Below are positions 21,759 to 29,454 of a stretch of 32,122 nt of DNA, piece by piece. How positions within the stretch are numbered: position 1 is the first letter of the stretch; each line of letters opens with the position of its first letter. Made by a program: the position numbers and the translations under genes. The notes beneath the pieces were generated by a model that saw only the letters and a program-made list of their open reading frames with translations, was not told the DNA's origin and ran no database searches. Source of the stretch: Bacillota bacterium (GTDB taxonomy: Bacteria; Bacillota_E; RBS10-35; JAJYVN01); assembly GCA_021846605.1 (NCBI GenBank), contig JAJZWQ010000010.1, forward strand, positions 1-32,122. Direction: 5' to 3'.

Positions 21759-24161
21759 ATGGGAGTACGGGGCCTGGGGCCGCTGGCCATCTGTGCCGTG
21801 CTGGGGTGGTTCCTGTCCGGGTGCGTCCGCCTGGCTGGGAGGCCGGTCACCCTGCGCACTGCGGCCTGCGCCGTTTCCGGCGGGGCCCATGGCGTCGTGG
21901 CGCCCGCCGGGGCCACGCTGCACCTGATCCCCGGCGGGCGGGCGGCGTGGGTGTTCTCCTCCGGATTGGTTCTGCGCACCACGGACGGTGGGCGGCAGTG
22001 GTGCAACGTCACGCCGCCGTCGCCGCAGCGGCGCCCCGTGCCCCCGACCCTCCAGGTGAATGTGGCCGACTTCGTGAGCGGTACGCAGGCCTGGGTGGCG
22101 GCTGGGGGCCAGTGCTCGTCCACCGCGCAACTGCTCCACACCGCCGATGGCGGGCGCGACTGGAGCCCGGTCCAGGTGGCCGTCCTGGCCACCACGGGGA
22201 GGGCCCCGCTCTGCGTCTCCCGCATCGACTTCCTCAACCCCAGTGACGGGTGGGTCCTCATGACCAGCGTGGGGGTGGGGAATCCCCGCGGGGCGGCGCC
22301 GGTGGGGGTCCTGTACGGCACGACCGACGGCGGTCGGAAGTGGGCGCCGACCAGCCTGACGAGCCACGCCACCTACCCCGCGGGAACGCTGCCGCTGGCG
22401 GGGAGCGTGGAGGGCGTGGACATCCAGACACCGAGTTCGGGATGGGCCACGGAGGGCTCGGCGGGCACCTATTCCCCGCCGGCGTCGATGTGGCTGGCGC
22501 ACACGGCCGACGGGGGCGCGATCTGGAGCGCCGCGAGCGGCGTTGCCGCCCCGCCCGCCTATCCCTACCCCCACGCCGGCACCCCGCGTGTCAAACCCTA
22601 CCCCCCGCAGTTTTTCGGGGGCGGGGCCGGCATCCTGCCCGTCCGCTTCTCCGTCTTCGGCGCGCCCACGGTGTGGGTCTTCTACCGCACGAGCGACGGG
22701 GGGAGCACCTGGCAGGCGGGCGCGCCGGTGCCGGGCCGGCGGGACGCGGCCTTCGCCTTCCGCGATGCGCTCAGCGGCGTGCTGCTGCAGCCGGACGGGA
22801 CGTGGCTGGGCACGGCCGACGCCGGCCGCAGTTGGACCCCGCTGCCCGCACCGGGCCCCGTCGGGGCGGCCGCCTTCTCCTCCCCCGCCACGGGGTGGGT
22901 GATCACGGTCTCCGGGGCGCTCTATGTGACGCAGGACGGGGGGGCCACCTGGGGGCGGCGATCCCTGGTGGAGGTGGCGCCCCGGCGAGCGCCCTGGCCC
23001 CTGCGCGCCTGGCGCGCGGCTTGGCGGCCGGCGTGGGGGCCGCTCGTCGCCGTGACCGGGCATCTGCGGTGCTTCATCTGGACCGCGTGCGCCACCGGCT
23101 CGCCGGCGCCGGCCAGCGGGTCCGCCTGCGTCCGCGCCCCTATGCCCCTGTTGGGCCGCCTATGGACGGCCTACCACCCGCGCGCCCCGGCCTTCTCCGT
23201 CCTGGACATGGTCTCCCCGCAGCAGGGCTGGGCGCTGGCCGGAGGGCAGCTCTTGCACACCACCGACGGTGGCGCGCACTGGCTGCGGTCCAGTCCCGGG
23301 GGCTGCGCGCTCTCCGCGCTGGCCGTGACCGGCCCCGGCGGGGTGGTGGCGGCCGCCGTCCCGGCGGGTGGGGGCCGCGTCACCATCCTGCGCACGTCCA
23401 ACGGCGGGTGGCGCTGGTACCGCACGGAGGTGGCGGTGGCCGGCACCGCTCCCGTCCCCCGCCTGGACTTCGTCAGCGCCGCCGACGGCTTTCTACTGGT
23501 GCGGGCGGGGGCTGCTGGACGGGAGGTCCTCTACCGCACCACCGACGGCGGCGCGCTCTGGACGCCGGTGGCCGGGACCCTGCCCGCCGGCGCTGACCAG
23601 GTGCGCTTCAGCGGACCTCTGGACGGGTGGGCGGCCGTTTCCGGCCCCGGCCGCTCCCTGACCCTCTACACCACGCGGGACGGAGGCGGGACCTGGAGCC
23701 GGGCGGGCGCGCTCGGGGTGGATGCCGGTAGCGCTCCCGCGGTGACGGCCTGGGGGACCGCGGCGGGGGGAGCCGCCCTGCTCGCCGTGGCGCCGGCCCC
23801 GGGGACGGCCGGGCCGTTCTCCACCGTGCTGTACAGCAGGGCGGGCGGGGGGGCCTGGGCGTCCACCCCGCCGATGCACCTGGACCTGATCGACGCGGTG
23901 GGCGGGCAGGCGGCCTGGGCCGTGTCGGGCACGCGCCTGGCCTACACGTTCGATGGGGGACTGCACTGGCAACTCGTCTATCGCGGCGCCGCCCTGACGG
24001 GGGTGCGGGTGTTGGACTTCCTCAGCGGTGGCCGACGGGGGTGGGCCGTGGTGGCGCCCCCTGGGCCGGCGGGCGCCCCATGGACCCTGCTGCAGACGGT
24101 CGACCGCGGGGCGTCGTGGAGCGTGCTGGCCACCCTGCACCCCCCGGCGGCCGCCGGGTGA
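21759..24161 (+). CDS. BNR-repeat (beta-propeller) lipoprotein
   Basis: The protein is about 800 residues. A lipoprotein signal (GPLAICAVLGWFLSGC, lipobox LSGC) is followed by many BNR/Asp-box-like blocks of the form TTDGGRQW, TADGGRDW, TTDGGRKW, TADGGAIW, TSDGGSTW, TTDGGAHW, TTDGGALW and TRDGGGTW, spaced 45-90 residues. These occur in sialidase-like and HCF136/YCF48-like beta-propellers. A Trp/Arg-rich insertion without repeats (about residues 408-475) separates two groups of repeats, suggesting two propellers. It is predicted to be anchored outside the membrane; the ligand is unknown. I choose the ATG at 21759, about 8 nt after AGGGG; the GTG at 21750 is an alternative. Confidence 0.8.
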   Translation: MGVRGLGPLAICAVLGWFLSGCVRLAGRPVTLRTAACAVSGGAHGVVAPAGATLHLIPGGRAAWVFSSGLVLRTTDGGRQWCNVTPPSPQRRPVPPTLQVNVADFVSGTQAWVAAGGQCSSTAQLLHTADGGRDWSPVQVAVLATTGRAPLCVSRIDFLNPSDGWVLMTSVGVGNPRGAAPVGVLYGTTDGGRKWAPTSLTSHATYPAGTLPLAGSVEGVDIQTPSSGWATEGSAGTYSPPASMWLAHTADGGAIWSAASGVAAPPAYPYPHAGTPRVKPYPPQFFGGGAGILPVRFSVFGAPTVWVFYRTSDGGSTWQAGAPVPGRRDAAFAFRDALSGVLLQPDGTWLGTADAGRSWTPLPAPGPVGAAAFSSPATGWVITVSGALYVTQDGGATWGRRSLVEVAPRRAPWPLRAWRAAWRPAWGPLVAVTGHLRCFIWTACATGSPAPASGSACVRAPMPLLGRLWTAYHPRAPAFSVLDMVSPQQGWALAGGQLLHTTDGGAHWLRSSPGGCALSALAVTGPGGVVAAAVPAGGGRVTILRTSNGGWRWYRTEVAVAGTAPVPRLDFVSAADGFLLVRAGAAGREVLYRTTDGGALWTPVAGTLPAGADQVRFSGPLDGWAAVSGPGRSLTLYTTRDGGGTWSRAGALGVDAGSAPAVTAWGTAAGGAALLAVAPAPGTAGPFSTVLYSRAGGGAWASTPPMHLDLIDAVGGQAAWAVSGTRLAYTFDGGLHWQLVYRGAALTGVRVLDFLSGGRRGWAVVAPPGPAGAPWTLLQTVDRGASWSVLATLHPPAAAG

Positions 24162-24177
24162 GCGGTGAGCTGAACCT

Positions 24178-24197
24178 CCCCACGTAAAGCCGAGGGG
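24178..24197 (-). repeat. IS-end hairpin repeat, copy 3 (damaged)
   Basis: CCCCACGTAAAGCCGAGGGG equals the reverse complement of the 9111-9130 repeat, except that three bases of one stem arm are missing, so the hairpin is weakened. It is in opposite orientation to copies 1 and 2. Confidence 0.55.
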
Positions 24198-24443
24198 TTC
24201 TGGGCATGCGCACCGCGGCCTTTCCAGGGCGCTCGGGGGCAGTGGACCGCGTTGCGCGCTCACCCCGCACCGGGAACTCCTGAAACGTCGGGACGGGAAC
24301 GGCTCACCCCACGCCTAAAGGCCTACCCTTACCCCACAAGTCCCTGAACCACCACAGATGGCATGTGCCGGGGCGCCTCGGACCCTGCCTCTGGTGTATG
24401 GACGGCGCCGCACCGCTGGGGATTCGGGATGTGGGAACGGTGA

Positions 24444-24473
24444 GGCCTAGAGGGGCCTAGAGGGGCCTAAAGG
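24444..24473. repeat. 10-bp tandem repeat, three units
   Basis: Units GGCCTAGAGG, GGCCTAGAGG and GGCCTAAAGG run head to tail. The last merges into a GGCCTAAAGGCGGGGGCTTG segment resembling an IS end. Confidence 0.8.
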
Positions 24474-24497
24474 CGGGGGCTTGCGCCGCGATTTCGG

Positions 24498-25253
24498 TCA
24501 GGACGCCGCCCCCTGCCAGGTGACGGTTCTAGGGACCCACTTGCCCCCGCTGGCCGCGCCCCCTACCAGGAAGTCCTGACCGCCCAGCGTGGCCACCACG
24601 CCTCCCCTGGTGCCGCGCGCCAGGGTGGCGCCCTTGAGGCCCAGCGGTCCCAGGCAGGCCTGCACCGTCGCGGATGCCGTCGCGGCCGGGGTGCAGGACA
24701 GGGTGGGTACCTTGCCGAGCGGGATCGCGCCGCTCAGCAGGCTGGTCTGGAGCACGAAGCTTCCGGCGGTGATCCCAGCGGGGAGGCGCACGGCGACCAC
24801 TGACGCCCAGGCGTGGTGTTGAGCGGGGACCCCCAGGTCCACATCGATCAGCGCGTTACGCGCGGTGGCGTTCACCGTGGCGTGTAGCGGCAGGAGGTCC
24901 ACCTGGCGCGGCTGGTGGCCCGAAGACAGCACCAGCCAGGTGTACCCGCTCTGGAGCACGGCGCCGGTGGCCGGCGCCCCTGGGTGGGTGGCGATCCAAT
25001 CGCTGACGCGGCCGGGGACGTTCTTCCAGACCACCGACGTGAAGCGGCCGGCGGCGCTCAGTTGGACGGCGATGTCGGTGGTGTCGGCGGGAATCTGCGC
25101 GCGGTGACGCCCGCAGCCCGCCGCCAGCACGGCGGCGAAGAGGGCGGCGGCCAGCGGGCGCGGCCAGGGCCGGGCGGTGCGCCGCGCGGGGCACCCCGGA
25201 TCCGCGGGTCCGCGGGAACGGGAACCGGTCGTATATCGCATGGATATGCGCAT
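24498..25253 (-). CDS. Small lipoprotein, unknown function
   Basis: The 251-residue protein has an N-terminal basic stretch (GCPARRTARPWPRPL), a hydrophobic core and a lipobox LAAGC (Cys at about 47). The remainder is predicted beta-rich (RFTSVVWKNVPGRVSDWIAT, SGYTWLVLSSGHQPRQVDLL) with no recognised domain; two cysteines (LSCTP and QACLG) may pair. The ATG at 25253 directly follows the TGA of the nucleoside hydrolase gene (TGAATG), so the two are probably translationally coupled. An ATG at 25241 is an alternative start. The coding region is intact, and the 3' end abuts transposon-end debris. Confidence 0.65.
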   Translation of the reverse strand: MRISMRYTTGSRSRGPADPGCPARRTARPWPRPLAAALFAAVLAAGCGRHRAQIPADTTDIAVQLSAAGRFTSVVWKNVPGRVSDWIATHPGAPATGAVLQSGYTWLVLSSGHQPRQVDLLPLHATVNATARNALIDVDLGVPAQHHAWASVVAVRLPAGITAGSFVLQTSLLSGAIPLGKVPTLSCTPAATASATVQACLGPLGLKGATLARGTRGGVVATLGGQDFLVGGAASGGKWVPRTVTWQGAAS

Positions 25254-26237
25254 TCACCGCTGTGGGGCCCCAGGCCTGCCGGACCGCCTCGCCCACCGCG
25301 CCAGCAACTCCTGGCGGGCGCGCGCGGCGTCAACCCCCAGGCAGACGCGCACCACGCGCCGATCGCCCAGGAGCGCCGGCCGCGTGCGCACACGCAGGTC
25401 CGCCACGACCATCCCCCGGGTGAAGGTGCCTTGTGTCTCGATGGCGACGGGCACGTCGGCCGTCTCCGCCAGTCCCGGGTCCAGCGCGATGGCGGCTGCC
25501 AGCGGGTCGTGCAGGGGGGCCGCCGGTGGGAAGCCGAGGCGGATGTAGGCCTGGGTGTAGGCGGAGATCAGGGCCGCCGCCAGCCGGGCGGGTGGTGTGT
25601 CCGCCCGCTCCAGGTCGGCGGCGTCGTCCGCCGTGGCCAGGACCCGGCGGGTCACGTCCAGGCCCACCAGCGTGACCGGCCAGCCGGCGCCCAACACCAG
25701 GCCGGCCGCCTCGGGGTCGGCGCCGATGTTGAACTCCACCGTGGGTGCCACGTTCCCCGGTTCCAGCACCGTCCCGCCCATCACGACCACACGGCGGGCC
25801 AAGCCGGCGGCCTCGGGATCTGCGCGAACCAGCAGCGCCAGGTTGGTGAGTGGGCCGCTGGCCACCAGCGTCACCGCCCCAGGCCGGGCCCGCAGGGCCG
25901 CCGCCATGGCCGCGGCGGCGGGCGGGGCCGATGTTCCGCGCGACGGAGCGGGCAGCAGGCCGCCGCATCCCCCGATCCCGTCGTCCCCGTGCACGTGTCG
26001 CGCGTCTTCCGCCTGGCCCACCAGCGGGCCGGCGGCCCCGGGATGGACGGGCACTTCCGCCGCGCCGGCCGCCTCCAGCACGCCCAGGGTGTTGGCCGTC
26101 GCCCGCTCCAGCGCACAGTTGCCCGCCACCGTCGAGACGCCCAGGAGGGTGCAGGGCGCGGCGGTCAGGTAGAGCAGGGCCAGCGCGTCGTCGAGGCCGG
26201 TATCGCAGTCCAGCCAGACCGCTGGAATATCGTCCAT
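25254..26237 (-). CDS. Nucleoside hydrolase (IU-NH family)
   Basis: The protein is about 327 residues. The calcium-binding aspartate cluster DCDTGLDDALAL (10-21) is intact. VASGPLTNLALLVR, RRVVVMGG, EFNIGADPEAAGLVL and LHDPLAAAIAL are the other family blocks, including the last aspartate and histidine of the active site. It hydrolyses the N-glycosidic bond of ribonucleosides to base plus ribose in purine or pyrimidine salvage; the exact base preference is not readable. The ATG at 26237 is chosen because GAGGTGG lies 5 nt upstream; a GTG at 26246 overlaps that SD. It is divergent from the Hfq-like gene and coupled to the following lipoprotein gene. Confidence 0.92.
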   Translation of the reverse strand: MDDIPAVWLDCDTGLDDALALLYLTAAPCTLLGVSTVAGNCALERATANTLGVLEAAGAAEVPVHPGAAGPLVGQAEDARHVHGDDGIGGCGGLLPAPSRGTSAPPAAAAMAAALRARPGAVTLVASGPLTNLALLVRADPEAAGLARRVVVMGGTVLEPGNVAPTVEFNIGADPEAAGLVLGAGWPVTLVGLDVTRRVLATADDAADLERADTPPARLAAALISAYTQAYIRLGFPPAAPLHDPLAAAIALDPGLAETADVPVAIETQGTFTRGMVVADLRVRTRPALLGDRRVVRVCLGVDAARARQELLARWARRSGRPGAPQR

Positions 26238-26326
26238 CTCGGCCACCTCGCGCGCCCCATTCTACACGCGCGCGCAGGCGCCCGGCGGCAGGAGCGCCCC
26301 TCCGGACGCAGAAACGGTCGATATTT

Positions 26327-26332
26327 GGAGGG
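26327..26332 (+). promoter_or_regulatory. RBS fixing the TTG start of the Hfq-like gene
   Basis: GGAGGG lies 7 nt before TTG at 26340. The nearer TTG at 26334 is too close, and the ATG at 26373 lacks such a site. Confidence 0.65.
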
Positions 26333-26339
26333 ATTGGCA

Positions 26340-26798
26340 TTGGCAGGGGGAGACAACGACCTGAGTGAGCCGATGTTCATCGAATTCGTGCCCATGCAAC
26401 CGGCCAACGGCAGGGCGCGGACCGCGACGCCGCGGCAGCGGCTGGCCGCGTTGCCCCCCGAAGCCCTGGGCCGCTGGCGCCCGGAGCAGCCGGAGCCCGA
26501 GCCGGCGGCGGTGCCCCCCATGGCGCGCAACGGCCGCAATGCAGCGGTGGTGCACGAGGCGCCAGCCGCACCGGAGGCGTCTGCCCGCCGGGACACGCGT
26601 AGCGGCTACCAGGACGGATGGTTGAACGGGGTCCGGCATGCCGGCGCGGTGCTGGAGTTGCGCTGCCTGGACGGCACCGTGCTCACGGGACGGCTCCTCC
26701 AGTTCGATACCTTCAGCCTGATCCTGGAAGCCGCCGAGGGCCAGATCCTGATCTTCAAGCACGCCGTGGCGACGGTCCGCGTCCGCCAGGAGCCCTGA
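26340..26798 (+). CDS. Hfq-like RNA-binding protein with N-terminal extension
   Basis: The 152-residue protein carries an Hfq/Sm-like domain at its C-terminus, residues about 89-148. GYQDGWLNGVRHAGAVLELR corresponds to the Hfq N-terminal helix and Sm1 start (family QDxFLN). DGTVLTGRLLQFDTFSLILE matches Sm1 (family GIKLQGQIESFDQFVILL). ILIFKHAVATVRV matches Sm2 (family YKHAISTV; Lys140 and His141 retained). Classical Hfq is 70-100 residues with the domain at the N-terminus. Here about 88 residues, rich in Pro, Ala and Arg and probably disordered, precede it, and there is no C-terminal tail. An RNA-chaperone role is inferred from the domain. The start TTG at 26340 is fixed by GGAGGG 7 nt upstream. 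Confidence 0.78.
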   Translation: MAGGDNDLSEPMFIEFVPMQPANGRARTATPRQRLAALPPEALGRWRPEQPEPEPAAVPPMARNGRNAAVVHEAPAAPEASARRDTRSGYQDGWLNGVRHAGAVLELRCLDGTVLTGRLLQFDTFSLILEAAEGQILIFKHAVATVRVRQEP

Positions 26799-26857
26799 CC
26801 CCCGCGCGCCCGCGGACCGACGGGGCCGGGGGTTCGCCGCGGGCCATCCGCCGGCCG

Positions 26858-26883
26858 TTCCGCCCGGGGGGGCCTGGGCGGAA
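26858..26883. terminator. Hairpin between convergent Hfq-like and aminotransferase genes
   Basis: TTCCGCCC (26858-26865) and GGGCGGAA (26876-26883) form an 8-bp stem with A-T at its base, placed between two convergent stops. It could end transcripts from both sides; there is no long T-run. Confidence 0.4.
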
Positions 26884-26917
26884 TCCGGACCGGCGGCCCG
26901 CCGCCCACGGCGGGGGT

Positions 26918-28255
26918 TCAGCGCGCGGTTTCGACCACCAGCGCGGCCTCCAAGGTGTCCAGCGCCTCCTCCACCTGATCCGCCGTGGTCACCAGGGGCG
27001 CCAGCACGCGGATGACGTTGCCGTACACCCCGGCTCGCAGGAAGATGGCGCCGTTCTCCACCGCGCGCCGCAGCACGCGTCCCGTCAGGTCCGCCGCCGG
27101 CCGCTTGGTCTTGCGGTCCTCGACCAGTTCGATCGCCATCATGGCGCCGACGCCCCGGACGTCGCCCACCACCGGAAAGCGTTCGGCCCAGGACAGAAAG
27201 CGCGTGCGCAGGCGGCGTCCGACCTCCTCGGCGGCCGTCAGCAGGCCCCCCTGGGCGATGTCGTCGAGGACGGCCAGCCCGGCGGCGCAGGCGACGGGGT
27301 TGCCGACGTAGGTACCGCCGATTCCCGAGTCCGGCGGGGCGTCGACGATGTCGGCGCGGCCCACCACCCCGGACAGCGGCATGCCGGCCGCCATGGACTT
27401 GGCGACCACCAGCAGGTCCGGGGTGACCCCCGAGTGTTCGCAGGCGAAGAAGCGCCCGGTGCGGCCGTACCCGGTCTGGACCTCGTCGGCCACGAAGACG
27501 ATGCCCTCGCGCCGGCAGATCTCCTCCAGGCGCCGCAGGTACTCGGCGGGGGGGACCACGAAGCCGCCCTCGCCCTGGACGGGCTCGATGACCATGGCCG
27601 CCACGCTCTCGGCGGCCACCTGGGTGTGCAGCATGTCCTCGACGGCGTCGGCGCAGGCCACCCCGCACTCGGGATGGCGCAGGCCCAGTGGGCAGCGGTA
27701 GCAGTAGGCGTAGGGGGCGCGGTAGACCTCAGGGGCCAGGGGCCCGAAGCCCGCCTTGTAGGGGTGGGGCTTGGCGGTCATGGTCATGGTGAGCAGCGTG
27801 CGCCCGTGGAAGGCACCGGAGAAGACGACCAGTGCGGGGCGCCCGGTGAAACTGCGCGCCATCTTGACGGCGTTCTCCACGCCCTCGGCCCCCGAGTTGA
27901 AAAAGGCCGCCTTGTGGGGGCCAGCCCCCGGCGCCAACTGCACCAGGCGTTCGGCGAGCGCCACATACGGCTCGTAGGGGACGACGCTGAAATCGGTATG
28001 GGCGTACGCGTCGATCTGCTCGTGCATCGCGCGGCGCACCGTGGGGGCCGCGTGGCCCACGTTGAGGCAGCCGATGCCGCCGCTCATGTCGATGAAGGTG
28101 TTGCCGTCCAGGTCGTGCAGCAGTGCGCCCTCCGCCGCGGCGATCACCGCCGGCACATACACACTCAGCGCATCGGAAACCGCGGACTCCTTCCGGCGCA
28201 GAACCTCCTGTGAACGGGGCCCGGGGAGCGGGGTCCTGCGCACAATCGAACCCAA
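26918..28255 (-). CDS. gabT: Class III aminotransferase, GabT-type (4-aminobutyrate)
   Basis: The protein is about 445 residues, the usual GabT length. The family N-terminus GSIVRRTPLPGPRSQEVL is present. PLP-site motifs are NSGAEGVENAVKMAR, FSGAFHGRTLL, PVQGEGGFVVP, FVADEVQTGYGRTG (Asp at about 257) and VAKSMAAGMPLSGV, where the Lys at about 286 forms the Schiff base; GGTYVGNPVACAA follows. A cysteine cluster CYRCPLGLRHPECGVAC also occurs in many homologs. It would transfer the amino group of GABA or a related omega-amino acid to 2-oxoglutarate. The TTG start at 28255 fits homology and has AGGAGG 9 nt upstream. It is monocistronic, divergent from the SelD-like gene. Confidence 0.88.
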   Translation of the reverse strand: MGSIVRRTPLPGPRSQEVLRRKESAVSDALSVYVPAVIAAAEGALLHDLDGNTFIDMSGGIGCLNVGHAAPTVRRAMHEQIDAYAHTDFSVVPYEPYVALAERLVQLAPGAGPHKAAFFNSGAEGVENAVKMARSFTGRPALVVFSGAFHGRTLLTMTMTAKPHPYKAGFGPLAPEVYRAPYAYCYRCPLGLRHPECGVACADAVEDMLHTQVAAESVAAMVIEPVQGEGGFVVPPAEYLRRLEEICRREGIVFVADEVQTGYGRTGRFFACEHSGVTPDLLVVAKSMAAGMPLSGVVGRADIVDAPPDSGIGGTYVGNPVACAAGLAVLDDIAQGGLLTAAEEVGRRLRTRFLSWAERFPVVGDVRGVGAMMAIELVEDRKTKRPAADLTGRVLRRAVENGAIFLRAGVYGNVIRVLAPLVTTADQVEEALDTLEAALVVETAR

Positions 28256-28264
28256 AGCGGCGTT

Positions 28265-28270
28265 CCTCCT
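28265..28270 (-). promoter_or_regulatory. gabT: RBS fixing the TTG start of gabT
   Basis: AGGAGG on the minus strand lies 9 nt before the TTG at 28255, exactly where the conserved GSIV N-terminus of GabT proteins begins. Confidence 0.7.
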
Positions 28271-28306
28271 GTTCGGCCGGCCTATGCCCGGCGCGCGTTC
28301 CGCTAT

Positions 28307-28335
28307 AGAATACGCGTTGCCGCACAGGGGGCCAA
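28307..28335 (-). promoter_or_regulatory. gabT: Putative sigma-A type promoter for gabT
   Basis: On the minus strand TTGGCC (28335-28330), a 17-bp spacer, then TATTCT (28312-28307). The start would be near 28300, about 45 nt before the TTG codon. Confidence 0.45.
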
Positions 28336-28359
28336 GGTTTCCGGGCCGGGAGGCGGGGC

Positions 28360-29394
28360 ATGGCGCAGGCACGGGACTACGGTCGGCTGACGAGCGTCGC
28401 CGTCGACGGCGGCCAGGTACCGGGGGACTTGGCGCGCATGCTCTCGGGGCTCCCCGCTCTCTTTCCGGACGAACTGCGGGCGCACCTTCTGGACGGGCTG
28501 GACGACGCGGACGGGGCGGCGGTGTATGCGTGGAACGGCTCCGCCCTGGTGCTCGCCGTCTCCAACTGCCCGCCCCCCGTCGACGACGCGCGCACCTACG
28601 GGGCGATCGCGGCCAACGCCGCGCTGGGCGGGGTGTTTGCCCGGGGCGGGCGCCCGCTGATGGCGCTGAACCTGGCGACCATTCCCGAAGACATGCCCGC
28701 CGAGGTGACCGTCCAGATCCTGCGGGGCGCGGCCGAGCAGACCGGCGCCGCCGGGGCGGTCGTGGCCGGCGGCCACATCGTCGGCGGTGAACTCCACTTC
28801 GGCCTGGCGGTCCTGGGCACGGTCGACCCCGAGCGCCTGATCCGCCGGAGCGGGGCGCGGCCGGGCGACCGCCTCGTCCTGACCAAACCCGTGGGCGTCA
28901 GCGCGATCATCGCCGCGGCCCGCCGGGGGTCGGCGCTCCCCGAGGCCATGGCGGCGGCGGTCGGGTCGATGCTGGCCAGCAGCGCGGCGGCGTCCGAGGC
29001 GGCGATGGCGGCCGGGGTGCGCTGCGGGGTCCAGGTGGCGGGCCGCGGGCTCATCGGGCACGCGCTGGAGGTGTCTCGCGCATCGGGGGTGCAGATCCGG
29101 ATCCGGTCCGACCGGGTCCCCCTGCTGCCCGGTGCCCTGCACCACACCGGCGCCGGGGACCTTCCCGAGGCCGCCCGGCTCAACCGCGCCTCCTTCGCCC
29201 CACACACCGAGGTGGGTGCGGCCGTCGAGCCCCTTGTCCGGGAACTGCTCTTCGCGCCCGAAACCGCCGGAGGCCTGCTGTTGGTGGTGCCGGGCGCCGC
29301 GCTGCACCGTTTGGCGACCACATGCGCGGCGGCTGGCGTCGAGGCGGCGGTGGTGGGCGAGGCGTGCCGGGGGCGCGGCCTGCTCCTCGAGTAG
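28360..29394 (+). CDS. SelD-like (AIR synthase-related) protein, catalytic residues missing
   Basis: The 344-residue protein aligns along its length with selenide, water dikinase (SelD): GAIAANAALGGVFARGGRPL, MALNLATIPEDMP, ILRGAAEQTGAAGAVVAGGH, LTKPVGVSAIIAA, GLIGHALEVSRASGVQIRI and LLFAPETAGGLLLVVP. However, the N-terminal Cys/Sec-containing GCGCK-type loop is replaced by VAVDGGQVPG. The conserved RDDAAVY is ADGAAVY, the TTDFF aspartate is replaced (AVSNCPPP), and TDVTGFGLLGH reads VQVAGRGLIGH. Thus the catalytic Cys and Lys and three of the metal-binding Asp positions appear lost. It keeps the PurM fold but is unlikely to make selenophosphate; its actual role is unknown. GGGAGGCGGGGC lies just before the ATG at 28360. 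Confidence 0.75.
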   Translation: MAQARDYGRLTSVAVDGGQVPGDLARMLSGLPALFPDELRAHLLDGLDDADGAAVYAWNGSALVLAVSNCPPPVDDARTYGAIAANAALGGVFARGGRPLMALNLATIPEDMPAEVTVQILRGAAEQTGAAGAVVAGGHIVGGELHFGLAVLGTVDPERLIRRSGARPGDRLVLTKPVGVSAIIAAARRGSALPEAMAAAVGSMLASSAAASEAAMAAGVRCGVQVAGRGLIGHALEVSRASGVQIRIRSDRVPLLPGALHHTGAGDLPEAARLNRASFAPHTEVGAAVEPLVRELLFAPETAGGLLLVVPGAALHRLATTCAAAGVEAAVVGEACRGRGLLLE

Positions 29395-29454
29395 GCCGCG
29401 CTGGGGGACGGGGGGGCACCGGCGTGGGCGGTCGCCGCTCCCCTGCCGCCGACA

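Larger units (their letters stand above)
24162..24497. mobile_element. Intergenic IS200/IS605-like end debris
   Basis: No ORF is supported over about 335 bp between two convergent genes. The region contains a damaged copy of the hairpin repeat seen in the Tad operon (24178-24197), a CCCCACGCCTAAAGGC segment near 24307-24322, and GGCCTAAAGGCGGGGGCTTG near 24464-24483, all typical in flavour of IS200/IS605 ends. It also contains a 10-bp tandem repeat. I read it as accumulated transposon-end remnants. Confidence 0.4.
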
